From positions 1-26,905 of the forward strand of contig CAZZWO010000014.1 of NCBI GenBank assembly GCA_964657885.1: a stretch of 26,905 nucleotides of DNA, written 5' to 3'. Position 1 is the first letter of the stretch. Each line of letters opens with the position of its first letter. The notes under the pieces are model-generated. The model made no database searches. It saw only the letters and a list, made by a program, of their open reading frames with translations, and was not told the DNA's origin. A program made the position numbers and the translations under genes. Positions 16,135-24,930 of the stretch are shown one piece after another. The DNA comes from BOG-908 sp964657885. Lineage in GTDB: Bacteria > Pseudomonadota > Alphaproteobacteria > Acetobacterales > Acetobacteraceae.

Positions 16135-17502
16135 TCAGGCCAGGTCGTAGCCGAACTTCTCGAGGAACTTGCCCCAGTCGCGGCCGCTCCGCTCCCGTAT
16201 CTCGGGCGGAAGGTCGCGGCGCCAGCGGCCGATCGAGGCTTCGGGCGTGTCGCTGGTGGCGTGCTGGGTGAACATCTTTTCGCCGGCCTTGCTCTCGACC
16301 GGCTGCACTGTGGCGCCGAGGAATTTCGATAGGAGCTCGAAGGTTTCGGCGTCGCCGCGGACCATGTCTTCGTAGCGGATGACGCAGAGGTCGCCGCCTT
16401 CGTTGTCGGCGAGCGACGCCAGTTGCCGGCAGCTATGGCTGAGCTGGGTGAACGCCTTGTCCTCGCTGGATGAGAAATACGCCATGTGCGAGCACAGCAC
16501 GTCACGCGGGTCACGGACGATCACGATCTCCCGCACGAGGGGGAATACCCGGCGCACGAACATCCGGCTCGGTTTGTGAAGGTTGTTGTTCTTCTCGGCA
16601 AAGTATGGAACGGCGCCCTTGCCCCGATCGGCGGCCAGGCGGCGGTAGTACTCCCGCACCGTATCGGCGAATGCGGCGCCGAGACGGGCGGGCGCCCAGT
16701 TGCGGTGGAAGTCTTCGAGCGGTGCACGGTTGCGGAATGCATGCGCGTATTGCGGCCCGGTGAAGGGGTTGAAGCCGATGTGGAAGCCGTCGCCCTCCAG
16801 GCGGTCGGGGTGGGTGGAGTGCTCGGTATCCGCGGCGGCGGTCAGCACGCCGAAAGCGGCTGCGTAGTAGGACAGCAGCCGGACTTCGTAGGGCACCAGT
16901 TCCGCCACGACGATCTGCGGGGACGCCGCGAGGCAGCTCATCAGGAACGTGGTGCCGGAGCGCCCGGGCGCCGTCACCAGGATCGGCGCGGGAGTGTCCG
17001 GTCCCCCGCCGGCCGCCGCCCTGGGTCCAGGATCGTGTTTGGCCTGATCCCGGTCGGAGCCCGGCGCGGGCTCAGCAGAGACGCGTTCGGGGGCGGGCCA
17101 GGCGTCTTCGAGGGTGATGGGACGAGGCAGCGCCGCCTGCTGCCCGCCCTCGCGCAGAACCAGGCGTTCACCGTTCGGCAGCACGCGCAGGTCGTCTGCG
17201 AAACGGACACTGACGGTGTGGTCGCGGTCGTCGGACAGCGCGCGCGCGAACACGAAGGCGAAGCCGTGGCCCGCCTTGCCGTATTTGCCCAGCGCCGTCA
17301 CGTCCTGGCGCGGCCTGGCGGCGAGCGTGCGCCCGGCTTCCACGCCGTCCACCAGGATGCATAGTTCCAGCTGGCGGTCCGGGTGGTCGCTGTCGGCGGC
17401 CCAGCCCGAAACTTGTATTCGCGAAATCGCGTCGACGTGTCCGCCGCGCATCGAGGTGTCCGATCGTTGGGGAGCCGCGTTTTCTGCGGTGCCCTGTCCC
17501 AT
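16135..17502 (-). CDS. Sulfotransferase with N-terminal GWA module
   Basis: A 455-residue two-part protein. Residues ~20-115 form a beta-rich module (GHVDAISRIQVSGWAADSD...DGVEAGRTLAARPRQDVTALGK...GHGFAF) that recurs in the two neighbouring plus-strand proteins. After a Pro/Ala-rich linker, residues ~170-455 are a PAPS-dependent sulfotransferase. Its 5'-phosphosulfate loop is TAPGRSGTTFL (177-187) and the 3'-phosphate-binding segment is IVRDPRDVLCSHMAYFS (328-344). It likely sulfates a glycan or a protein. No signal peptide, so cytosolic. The start is ATG 17502; Met18 (17451) is an alternative. It is convergent with the octapeptide gene (12 bp between stops) and divergent from the large glycosyltransferase. 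Confidence 0.85.
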   Translation of the reverse strand: MGQGTAENAAPQRSDTSMRGGHVDAISRIQVSGWAADSDHPDRQLELCILVDGVEAGRTLAARPRQDVTALGKYGKAGHGFAFVFARALSDDRDHTVSVRFADDLRVLPNGERLVLREGGQQAALPRPITLEDAWPAPERVSAEPAPGSDRDQAKHDPGPRAAAGGGPDTPAPILVTAPGRSGTTFLMSCLAASPQIVVAELVPYEVRLLSYYAAAFGVLTAAADTEHSTHPDRLEGDGFHIGFNPFTGPQYAHAFRNRAPLEDFHRNWAPARLGAAFADTVREYYRRLAADRGKGAVPYFAEKNNNLHKPSRMFVRRVFPLVREIVIVRDPRDVLCSHMAYFSSSEDKAFTQLSHSCRQLASLADNEGGDLCVIRYEDMVRGDAETFELLSKFLGATVQPVESKAGEKMFTQHATSDTPEASIGRWRRDLPPEIRERSGRDWGKFLEKFGYDLA

Positions 17503-17585
17503 GCGTCAAGCGGCCATGGTCAGGCATGCAGGCGGGGGAAGCAGGTTGCTCGCCCGAGTTGCGCGTCCAACGGCGCGGCCCGTAT

Positions 17586-17590
17586 GAAGG
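17586..17590 (+). promoter_or_regulatory. Shine-Dalgarno deciding the start of the large glycosyltransferase
   Basis: GAAGG at 17586-17590 stands 5 bases before ATG 17596. The nearby in-frame ATG at 17584 and the far upstream GTG/ATG-type starts (from 17383, inside the sulfotransferase gene) have no comparable site. Confidence 0.4.
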
Positions 17591-17595
17591 CTGCA

Positions 17596-20500
17596 ATGAC
17601 CGCTGGACCGACCGATCCGCAGAAGCCTTCCGCCGGGGCAGCCCAGCCGGGTGGCGGGCGAGCCGGTTTCAGGCCGGGCGAAGACCTGGCGCCGGCCGGG
17701 TTTGCCGGCTTCTTCTCCCCTGGCGATGACGAGGCGGCCTTTCCGGGCGAGGCTCAGCCGGGCAATCCCGAGCCGGCCGGCCTGGGCTTCACCCCGGCTG
17801 CCGATGCCGGCGGCACCGATTTCGACGTGCTGATGGGCTACCAGCTTTTCCTCGGGCGCGATCCGGAAAGCTCGTTCGTCATCGCGGACGCGAAGAACAG
17901 CCCGGTCGGTGCTTTCATCCGGGCGCTGATGGGCTCCGGTGAGTTCCAGAGCGCGGTGTTGGACAAGCTGGCGGCCGGACGCCCGCTGCCGCATGAGGCG
18001 GCGTCGCTGGCGCCATTGCCGGGCCAGCTCGATTGGCTGTTCCGCCACATCCGCCTGCCCACACCGGCGCAAACTGCCCTGCGCGCCGCACCCGACTGGC
18101 GGGAATGGCTGCGCATCCTGGTCGCCGCACCCGGCTTTCCACGGCCGCCCGCGCGCGGCGATGCGCCGGTTCAGGCAGGAGTCCCGGCCCATGAAGCCGA
18201 TGACGGGTTCGTTCTGGTTCACCTGGAGCAGCCGAAAGCCGGCGAGCGGCTGCATCCCGGTGCGCTGGTAAACGGCAGCGGCTGGGCGATCGCCCCGGCC
18301 GACGTGGCCGAAGTGGCGGTGCACCTGGATGACCGCCTGCTGACCCATGCGCGCTATGGCCTGCCGCGTCCAGACGTGGCCCGCAGCTTCCCGCATTACC
18401 GGCACGTGGACCATTGCGGCTTCTCGTTCAGCGCGGAGATCCCCGTCGATTTCACGCCGGCACCGTCGAGCCAGCTCGTGGTCAGCGTGCGGACGGCGCG
18501 CGGCGAGACCGGGAGCAAGTCAGTCCGCCTGTCGCCACCGCCGGACACTCCGGCGCAGGCTTCCGCGCCTGCCGAGGGCTGGCCGATCCGGCTCGCCGTG
18601 GAGGAGGCGGTGGTCGATGCGGACCGCACCTTGCGGCTGCGCGGCTGGGCGGCCTCCCAGGTGCCGATGCGGACCCTCACGGCGGTGTTGGGCGACCGCG
18701 ACCTCGGGGAGATCCCGCATGGTCTTCCGCGGCCGGATATCGCGCGCGCGCACCCGGGTTACGGCAATGCCGGCACGTCCGGCTTCGCCCTGTCGTGTCC
18801 GCTGCCGCAGGATCTGCCGGGCGGCCCGGGGTTCGTCCGGGTACAGGCCGAGGACGAGCGCGGCCACACGCGCCAGACGATCGTGCCGGTCACCATGCCG
18901 CGCGCGGCATCGGGAGCGCCGGAGGATCTGGTGCCGGAGGAAGCGGATCGTGTGCGTTGCGCGTGCGACCTTGCATCGCTGTCGGCCGACGGTGTGCTCG
19001 CGGTGGGCGGCTGGGCGTTCGCGGCTGCAGGCGGCACGGATGGGGCGGGCGGCGATGCCGGTCCGGTGCTGATCGCCGTCGAGCTCGATGGTGTGCGGCT
19101 TGGAGAGGCGCAGGCCGGGCAGAAGCGGCCGGACGTGGCGGCCCGATACCCGGGTGAGCCTGCGGCCGCGAACTCGGGGTTTACGTTCAACCATTTCATG
19201 GACACGCCGCCCGACGAGGGCGAGCCGGTTCTGGTGCTGCACATCACCGGGCCGCAAGGCACGCGCCGGCTGGCCAGGCCGGTCAGCGTCGAAAAGCCGG
19301 AACGGGGCATCGCGCCGGGGGGCGGCGGGGTGCCGGGGGTCAACGCCCAGGACGTGCGGCTGGAGGTGGACCGCCCTGCGCTGGATGGCGACCGCGCCCG
19401 CAATCCGGTGCGCGGGGCCTTGACGATTTCGGGCTGGGCGATCGCCAGGCGCGGGCTGGCGGGGGTTTCGGTATTTTGCGACCAGCGCCTGCTGGGCCAC
19501 GCGCATCTCGGGATGCGCCGCGAGGATATCGGCGCCGCCTTTCCGGATTATGAAGGCTCGTTGCTGGGCGGCTACGCGCTGGTGCTGCCGCCCGGGACCC
19601 TGCCGGAGGGCGAGCACCGGATCCGCATCGTGGCGCAGGGCGAGGCTGCCCGGCCGGCGGGGATGCCGGTCGGCGGAGCATCGCAGGCCGCGACTGTCGA
19701 GCGTGAATTCTCGCTCACCGTCGAGCGCTACGACGCGCTGCCGCCGGATGGCACCATCCGCACCCACATTCCGCCGGCTGAAGCAGCGTTCGGCCTGCGA
19801 CTGCTGGAACGTCAGGATTACCGGCCGCTGTTCGAGATCGAGGTCGAGGTCGCGGTCGAAGCCGGGGCGGACGGCGCCGCGTCCCAGGCCCGCCTGGCCG
19901 CAACGCTCAATTCGTTGGTCGCGCAAGTGTATGCGGGCTGGACCGCAACGGCGCGGCTCGCCGGCAAGCCCGATGCCGGATTGCAGGCGTTACAGGATGC
20001 TTCGTCGGGCCGGATCAGGCTGACATCGGCTGCCCGCGGCAAGGCGCCCGCGCCCCGGGCACAGGCTGCTCGGAAGGCGGCCGTTCCCCGGAGATCGTCG
20101 ACCGCACGCGACGGCCCCGGCCCGGCGCGGTTCGTCATGCGGTTACGGGCGGGTGACCTGCTGGGCGCCGACGCGCTGCTGGCGCTTGCCGCTGCGAGCG
20201 CTGCCGACCGCGATGCGGATTTCATCTATGCCGACGAGTTACGGAACGACCCGGCGCAAGGCCGCAGGCAGCCGTTCTTCAAGCCGGACTGGTCGCCGGA
20301 CCTGCTGCTGGCGATGAACTATGTCGGGCGCCCGTGGGCGGCGTCCCGAGCTCTGGCGGTGCAGGCTTTGGCAGACCGCAACGGTCCGGCAGCCGGCGAC
20401 TACGATGCGGTGCTGCGGCTGACCGAACAGGCGTCGCGCATCCTGCATGTCCCGCGCGTGCTCTGCGAGCGCGGCCCAGCCGGCGATGCGGTGGAGAGTG

Positions 20501-22608
20501 AACGGGCCGCCCTGGCCGAGTGTCTGAGGCGGCGAGGGCTGGCGGCGGAGGTGGAGCCCGGTCAGGCGGAAGGAACCTGGCGGGTGCGCCGCTCGCTGGT
20601 GACGCCGAAGCGTGGCCGCGTGCCGGTCGAGGGGAAGCGCGGCCGCAAGGCCGGCGATCCTGTTGCGGGGCGCGTCTCGATCGTCATCCCGACCTGCGGC
20701 GCGCGCGGGCTGGTGCGGACCGCGCTCAAGACCATCCGGGCGACGACGGCGCCGGCCCGGAAAGGTGGCCGGGACGTCGAAATCATCCTGCTCGACAACA
20801 CGCCGGTGCGGGAGAAGAAGGTGAAGGCGTGGATGCGCAAATCCGCCGACATCGTCGTCGACATGCCGGGCGCATTCAACTGGTCGGCCTTCAACAACGC
20901 GGGCGCGCGCGCGGCCACGGGCGAGTACCCTCTGTTCCTGAACGACGATATAGAGATCGCGCAGCCCGACTGGCTGGACGCGATGATCGAGCACGCGCAG
21001 CGGCCCGAGGTGGGCGTGGTCGGCGCCCGGCTGCTGTACCCCGACGGCAAGGTGCAGCATGGCGGGCAGTACCTGGCGGATACCCACGCCCGCCACGCGT
21101 TCCGCTTCGCGGACAGCAGCACTTCGGGTCCGTTCGGCCTGGCGCAGGTGGCGCGCGAGATGATCTCGGTGACCGGCGCCTGCCAGATGGTGCGCGCCTC
21201 GGTATTCCGGCAACTCGGCGGCTTCGAGGAGGCGCATAGCGTCGTCAACAACGACCTGGATTTCTGCCTTCGGAGCTGGCGCGCCGGGCTGTCGGTCGTG
21301 TTCACCCCGCATGCGACGATGATCCACCACGAACTCGCCAGCCGGGCGGCGCTCGACGACAGCTACGACGAGGCGCGGTTTGCCGGCGCCTGGCGCTCGC
21401 GGTTCCTCGCAGGCGACCCGTTCCGCAACCCGCGCCTGGGTCTCGACGCCGACCATTACGGCGCCGATCCGGAGCCGGCGCACACCCTGCATGTCGGGCG
21501 GCGCGGGCCGCCGGCGGCCGAGATCCGCCGTATCCTGGCGGTCAAGCTCGACCACATCGGCGACTTCCTGACCGCGTTGCCGGCGCTGCGCAGCCTGGCC
21601 CGCCGGTTCCCCGCAGCCCGGATCGACCTGCTGGCGCCCGCCGCATCGGCCGAGCTGGCGCGGCAGGAACAGCTCGTCGCCGAAACGCTGGTGTTCGACT
21701 TCTTCCACGCGCGGTCGGGCGAGGGCCAGAAAGGCGTGGGCGAGGCCGAGTTCCTGGCGCTGCAGGCACGGTTGGCGCCCCGCGGATACGACCTCGCGAT
21801 CGACCTGCGCATGCAGCCCGAAACCCGGATGGTGCTGCCATATACCGGGGCGGCGTTGCTGGCGGGCTACGATCACGGCAACCGCTTTCCCTTCCTGCAC
21901 GTGGCGCTGGAATGGGAAGGCGACACCAGGCTGGTGGCCAAGCGCGCGCACATCTCCGAACGGCTCGTGCAACTCGTCTCGGCGGTCGAGGATGCCTGTT
22001 CCGATCCGGAGCGGGAGGCGCCGGGCCGCCGCACCCGTGGGCGGCCGGCCGCCAAACCGGGCGCGGCCAGCCCGCCGGCACTCGCCGCGCTGCCGGCGGC
22101 GTTTCGCGAGCGCCGGCTGGTTTGCGTGCACCCGGGGGTCGGCAACGTGGTGCGCCAGTGGCCGCCCGGGCACTACGCGGCGCTCATCGATCTGCTGGCG
22201 GGCGAGGGGCTGCATTCGGTGCTGATCGGCGGTCCTGACGAGGCGGTGATCGCGGACGAGGTGTTGCGGCGGGTGACCACGGCGGGCTGCGTGGAATCGC
22301 TGGTCGGGCGGGTCAAACTGGCGCAGTTGCCCGACGTCATGCGGGCCTGCGCATTGTTCGTCGGCAACAATAGCGGTCCGCAGCATATCGCGGCCTCGCT
22401 CGGGCTGCCGGCGATCGGCATCCATTCCGGAGTGGTCGATGCCAGCGAGTGGGCGCCGCTCGGACCGCAGGCGCTGGCGATCCGGAAACGGATGATCTGC
22501 AGCCCATGCTACCTGGAATTTGCATCCGACTGCCCGCGCGACCTCGCCTGCCTGACGGGGCTGCGTCCGGCCGAGGTGTTCGCCGAGTGCCGCCGCCTGC
22601 TCGCCTAG
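17596..22608 (+). CDS. Giant multidomain glycosyltransferase: DUF4214-like, four GWA modules, GT2-like, GT2, GT9
   Basis: About 1670 residues from ATG 17596 (ATG 17584 also possible). In order, with approximate residues: Pro/Gly-rich start (1-70); a DUF4214-like helical segment (YQLFLGRDPES..., 75-185); four beta-rich GWA modules (206-314, 330-434, 453-565, 587-713), each with a GWA core, R-x-D and a later GF or GY. Then a GT2-like domain that keeps FIYADELRND and FFKPDWSPDLLLAMNYVG but has lost the usual N-terminal strand and DxD (735-992). An intact GT2 follows (VSIVIPTCG, LFLNDDIEIAQPDW, NNDLDFCLRSW; 1026-1252), then a GT9 heptosyltransferase-type domain (ILAVKLDHIGDFLTALPALR, FVGNNSGPQHIAASLGLPAI; 1310-1668). 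There is no signal peptide or TM, so a cytosolic glycan assembly enzyme. Substrates unknown. Codon use and GC match the neighbours. Confidence 0.88.
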   Translation: MTAGPTDPQKPSAGAAQPGGGRAGFRPGEDLAPAGFAGFFSPGDDEAAFPGEAQPGNPEPAGLGFTPAADAGGTDFDVLMGYQLFLGRDPESSFVIADAKNSPVGAFIRALMGSGEFQSAVLDKLAAGRPLPHEAASLAPLPGQLDWLFRHIRLPTPAQTALRAAPDWREWLRILVAAPGFPRPPARGDAPVQAGVPAHEADDGFVLVHLEQPKAGERLHPGALVNGSGWAIAPADVAEVAVHLDDRLLTHARYGLPRPDVARSFPHYRHVDHCGFSFSAEIPVDFTPAPSSQLVVSVRTARGETGSKSVRLSPPPDTPAQASAPAEGWPIRLAVEEAVVDADRTLRLRGWAASQVPMRTLTAVLGDRDLGEIPHGLPRPDIARAHPGYGNAGTSGFALSCPLPQDLPGGPGFVRVQAEDERGHTRQTIVPVTMPRAASGAPEDLVPEEADRVRCACDLASLSADGVLAVGGWAFAAAGGTDGAGGDAGPVLIAVELDGVRLGEAQAGQKRPDVAARYPGEPAAANSGFTFNHFMDTPPDEGEPVLVLHITGPQGTRRLARPVSVEKPERGIAPGGGGVPGVNAQDVRLEVDRPALDGDRARNPVRGALTISGWAIARRGLAGVSVFCDQRLLGHAHLGMRREDIGAAFPDYEGSLLGGYALVLPPGTLPEGEHRIRIVAQGEAARPAGMPVGGASQAATVEREFSLTVERYDALPPDGTIRTHIPPAEAAFGLRLLERQDYRPLFEIEVEVAVEAGADGAASQARLAATLNSLVAQVYAGWTATARLAGKPDAGLQALQDASSGRIRLTSAARGKAPAPRAQAARKAAVPRRSSTARDGPGPARFVMRLRAGDLLGADALLALAAASAADRDADFIYADELRNDPAQGRRQPFFKPDWSPDLLLAMNYVGRPWAASRALAVQALADRNGPAAGDYDAVLRLTEQASRILHVPRVLCERGPAGDAVESERAALAECLRRRGLAAEVEPGQAEGTWRVRRSLVTPKRGRVPVEGKRGRKAGDPVAGRVSIVIPTCGARGLVRTALKTIRATTAPARKGGRDVEIILLDNTPVREKKVKAWMRKSADIVVDMPGAFNWSAFNNAGARAATGEYPLFLNDDIEIAQPDWLDAMIEHAQRPEVGVVGARLLYPDGKVQHGGQYLADTHARHAFRFADSSTSGPFGLAQVAREMISVTGACQMVRASVFRQLGGFEEAHSVVNNDLDFCLRSWRAGLSVVFTPHATMIHHELASRAALDDSYDEARFAGAWRSRFLAGDPFRNPRLGLDADHYGADPEPAHTLHVGRRGPPAAEIRRILAVKLDHIGDFLTALPALRSLARRFPAARIDLLAPAASAELARQEQLVAETLVFDFFHARSGEGQKGVGEAEFLALQARLAPRGYDLAIDLRMQPETRMVLPYTGAALLAGYDHGNRFPFLHVALEWEGDTRLVAKRAHISERLVQLVSAVEDACSDPEREAPGRRTRGRPAAKPGAASPPALAALPAAFRERRLVCVHPGVGNVVRQWPPGHYAALIDLLAGEGLHSVLIGGPDEAVIADEVLRRVTTAGCVESLVGRVKLAQLPDVMRACALFVGNNSGPQHIAASLGLPAIGIHSGVVDASEWAPLGPQALAIRKRMICSPCYLEFASDCPRDLACLTGLRPAEVFAECRRLLA

Positions 22609-22772
22609 TCCCGAGCGGCCATGGGGTCACGAGACGTAACCCGAAAGCGCTGGCAAAGCTTTGTTGGCGGATGATATCTCTGCAGTGCGAAATTGTATTT
22701 GTGGAAAGCTTCGCGGCGTAAGTTCAGCTGCCCCGTGCGCATCTCTGGCGTGCAGGGACGCACGCCGCGTTT

Positions 22773-22777
22773 GGAGA
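22773..22777 (+). promoter_or_regulatory. Shine-Dalgarno supporting a TTG start
   Basis: GGAGA at 22773-22777 lies 5 bases before TTG 22783. No ATG is available in frame before the conserved module begins. The upstream 22609-22772 stretch is locally richer in A/T and carries a 10-bp palindrome CAAAGCTTTG near 22653-22662, so a promoter may sit there, but I cannot place one. Confidence 0.4.
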
Positions 22778-22782
22778 TCGGT

Positions 22783-24930
22783 TTGAGCCCTATTCTGGTC
22801 GGGACGGAGCTGGACAGTTCAGGGCTGGCGTCTCATGGCGGCTTTGTCGACCTGATCGATAGCGCTCGCGGGGTCCGTGGCTGGGCAGTGAACCTGATCG
22901 ACCCGCTCGATCCGGTGCGGCTGCAATTATGCATCGGCGGGCAGGTCGTGGCCGAGACGCTGGCCAGTGGCGAGCGCGCGGATATCTCGGCCAAACTCGG
23001 GCGTCCCGCCCGCGCGGGGTTCGCGTTCGATGCGGCTGTCATGGCCATGTTGCCGGATTTTCTCGACGACACGGATGACGTGCTGACGGTGCGGGTGGCC
23101 GAAACCGGCCAGCATCTCTCGAGTGCCGAACGGCCGCCCACAGCGGGCGAGATCCTGGCGCGCCTGCGGGCCGAGGCCGTTCCGGAAACGCGCAGCTCGA
23201 CCGCCGACATGGAATACCTGCTCGATGAGTTGCAGGCCGGCGCGGCACCGCTGACCGAGCTCGGGTTGCGGCCGCTGCCGGAGAACCAGCAAGGGTACAT
23301 CGAAACGATCGCCACCGACAGCGCCGGCCAGGTCTGGTTCATGGGCTGGATGAAGCGCGGCCACGTGCAGGAGTTCAGCGCGGTGGTGGTGGATCGCCGG
23401 AAGTATCCGGCAGCGGTCGCCGTCATGAGTTATCTGCGGGACGACCTGCCGCCCGATTGCTGTGGTGTGGTCGGGCTGATCTCGTCGCCGTGGCGCCCGA
23501 CCAGCGCCAGCCACGACCTGCATCTGTTCTTCGGCAGCAATGGGCGGTTTCACCTGCGTTCGCACGACCCGCTGCGCATCGTGACGTCGAGCGAGCTCGT
23601 CGCCGAATACGAAGGGGTGAGGGAGCGTTGCCTGGGCGACGGGCGGTCGATCGCGCTGCAACGCATGTTGACGGCGCTGGAGAACTGGTTGCCGACGCGC
23701 TCCGCCGGGCAATGGTACGCGACCGAGACTTCCATCGACCGGGTTTTGCTGGTGCCGGGATTGGGGTGCCTGGTCGAAGGCTGGGTGATCAGCCCGATGA
23801 AGCGCATCGAGGCGCTGCGGCTTCGGGTCGGCGCGTCGGTGATGTCGGCGCATCCGGACAGCCTTTACTGGAAGCCGCGCCGTGACTTGCTCGGGGCTTT
23901 TCCGGGCGGTGAACGCATGGTGGAGCGGGCAGGGTTCGTTGGCTTGTTCGCGGGCGATGCCGAGCCCGAGGATTTTGCCGATCCGGTGTTGAAGGTGATC
24001 TTCCAGGGCGGCAGTTCGGCCAACTGGACGGTCGCCGCCAAAGCGTTCCGGCGGCTCGGTCACTCCGCATCGGTGGAAGATGCCCTGCTGTTCTTCCCGG
24101 CTTTGCAGGAGGAGGTGTTCTTCCCGCGTTTCGCCGCGGCTTCCATCCGCGCCGAACGCGGCGCGATGAATCCGCCGGTGCCGATCAGCGTCACCCGCAG
24201 CCGGCGCGCGATGGTGTTCGTGTTACCCGAAGATCGTTCCGACACGTTCCTGCTGTTCGAGGAAGTGGCGCAGCAATGCCGCAAGCAGGCGGCGAAGGGC
24301 GGAAACCAGGTGGAAGCCCTGGCTTTCATCGCGGCGTCACGCTCGAACCGGTCGGATGCGTTGTGGCTGTTCAGGGAGTTCCAGACTGCGTACGGTCTGC
24401 CGCGCGACATTGCGTGCAGCCTGCTGGTGATCGACGACGTGGCGCAGGCGTTCGACCTGCTGCCCGACATCCTTCGCGAACTCGGCGCAAACCGGTTTTT
24501 CTTCGCTAGCAACAGCGTATTTCTGAACGATACAGGGTGGGAACGGGTGCACCAGGCGCTGGCGCAGGGCGCGAGCGATCTCGTGTTCTTCGGTCTCGAG
24601 ACCGACGCATTCGAGCGCCGGTCGTCCGGCGGCGGGGTGTCGGCGCGTTGTTTCGCGTGGTCGGCGGGCCCTTTTGCGCGTTGGTCGCTGACCGCTCCCG
24701 CCTTCATGGGCGGTTTTTACCAGGACAATGCCTTGCGCCAGACCGCCGCCGCCCAGACCGTGCACCACGATGCCGCACGCGCGACCCGCACACCCATCCC
24801 GACCCGCATCCAGGAGGCCGTGAACGCTTCGGTCTATGCCAGCGCGTTGTCGGGTGCGAGCACGTCGGGTGCCGGTGCGACCTCGCGCGGCACGGAGATG
24901 ACCGGCGTTTCGTATCAGGATCCTAACTGA
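22783..24930 (+). CDS. GWA-module protein with divergent GT-like C-terminus, function unknown
   Basis: About 715 residues from TTG 22783; the frame is open to a TTG at 22693. Residues ~19-112 are a GWA module (GGFVDLIDSARGVRGWAVNL...GQVVAETLASGERADI...RAGFAFD). Two further, weaker copies are suggested by VWFMGWMKRG (~185) and CLVEGWVISP...HPDSLYWKPRRD (~325-410). Residues ~475-650 alternate strands and helices like a GT-A fold: RAMVFVLPED, LLVIDDVAQAF, NRFFFASNSVFLND, FAWSAGPFARWSLTAPAFMGGFY. The family resemblance is to GT2-type enzymes, but no clear DxD is visible. The Ser/Thr/Ala-rich tail looks disordered. No signal peptide. Its TGA overlaps the ATG of the GT4 gene, so the two are coupled. 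It follows the giant GT by 174 bp. Confidence 0.7.
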   Translation: MSPILVGTELDSSGLASHGGFVDLIDSARGVRGWAVNLIDPLDPVRLQLCIGGQVVAETLASGERADISAKLGRPARAGFAFDAAVMAMLPDFLDDTDDVLTVRVAETGQHLSSAERPPTAGEILARLRAEAVPETRSSTADMEYLLDELQAGAAPLTELGLRPLPENQQGYIETIATDSAGQVWFMGWMKRGHVQEFSAVVVDRRKYPAAVAVMSYLRDDLPPDCCGVVGLISSPWRPTSASHDLHLFFGSNGRFHLRSHDPLRIVTSSELVAEYEGVRERCLGDGRSIALQRMLTALENWLPTRSAGQWYATETSIDRVLLVPGLGCLVEGWVISPMKRIEALRLRVGASVMSAHPDSLYWKPRRDLLGAFPGGERMVERAGFVGLFAGDAEPEDFADPVLKVIFQGGSSANWTVAAKAFRRLGHSASVEDALLFFPALQEEVFFPRFAAASIRAERGAMNPPVPISVTRSRRAMVFVLPEDRSDTFLLFEEVAQQCRKQAAKGGNQVEALAFIAASRSNRSDALWLFREFQTAYGLPRDIACSLLVIDDVAQAFDLLPDILRELGANRFFFASNSVFLNDTGWERVHQALAQGASDLVFFGLETDAFERRSSGGGVSARCFAWSAGPFARWSLTAPAFMGGFYQDNALRQTAAAQTVHHDAARATRTPIPTRIQEAVNASVYASALSGASTSGAGATSRGTEMTGVSYQDPN

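Noticed and set aside
17383..17583. Longer N-terminus for the giant glycosyltransferase
   Set aside because: It would overlap the sulfotransferase 5' end on the other strand; the added residues are Arg/Cys-rich and unlike a conserved start, and a Shine-Dalgarno supports 17596.
20239..22425. 728-codon minus-strand ORF opposite the giant glycosyltransferase
   Set aside because: The composition (Arg, Gln, His, Ala, Val with no motif) is typical of the antisense of a GC-rich gene, and the plus strand carries unmistakable GT2 and GT9 domains.
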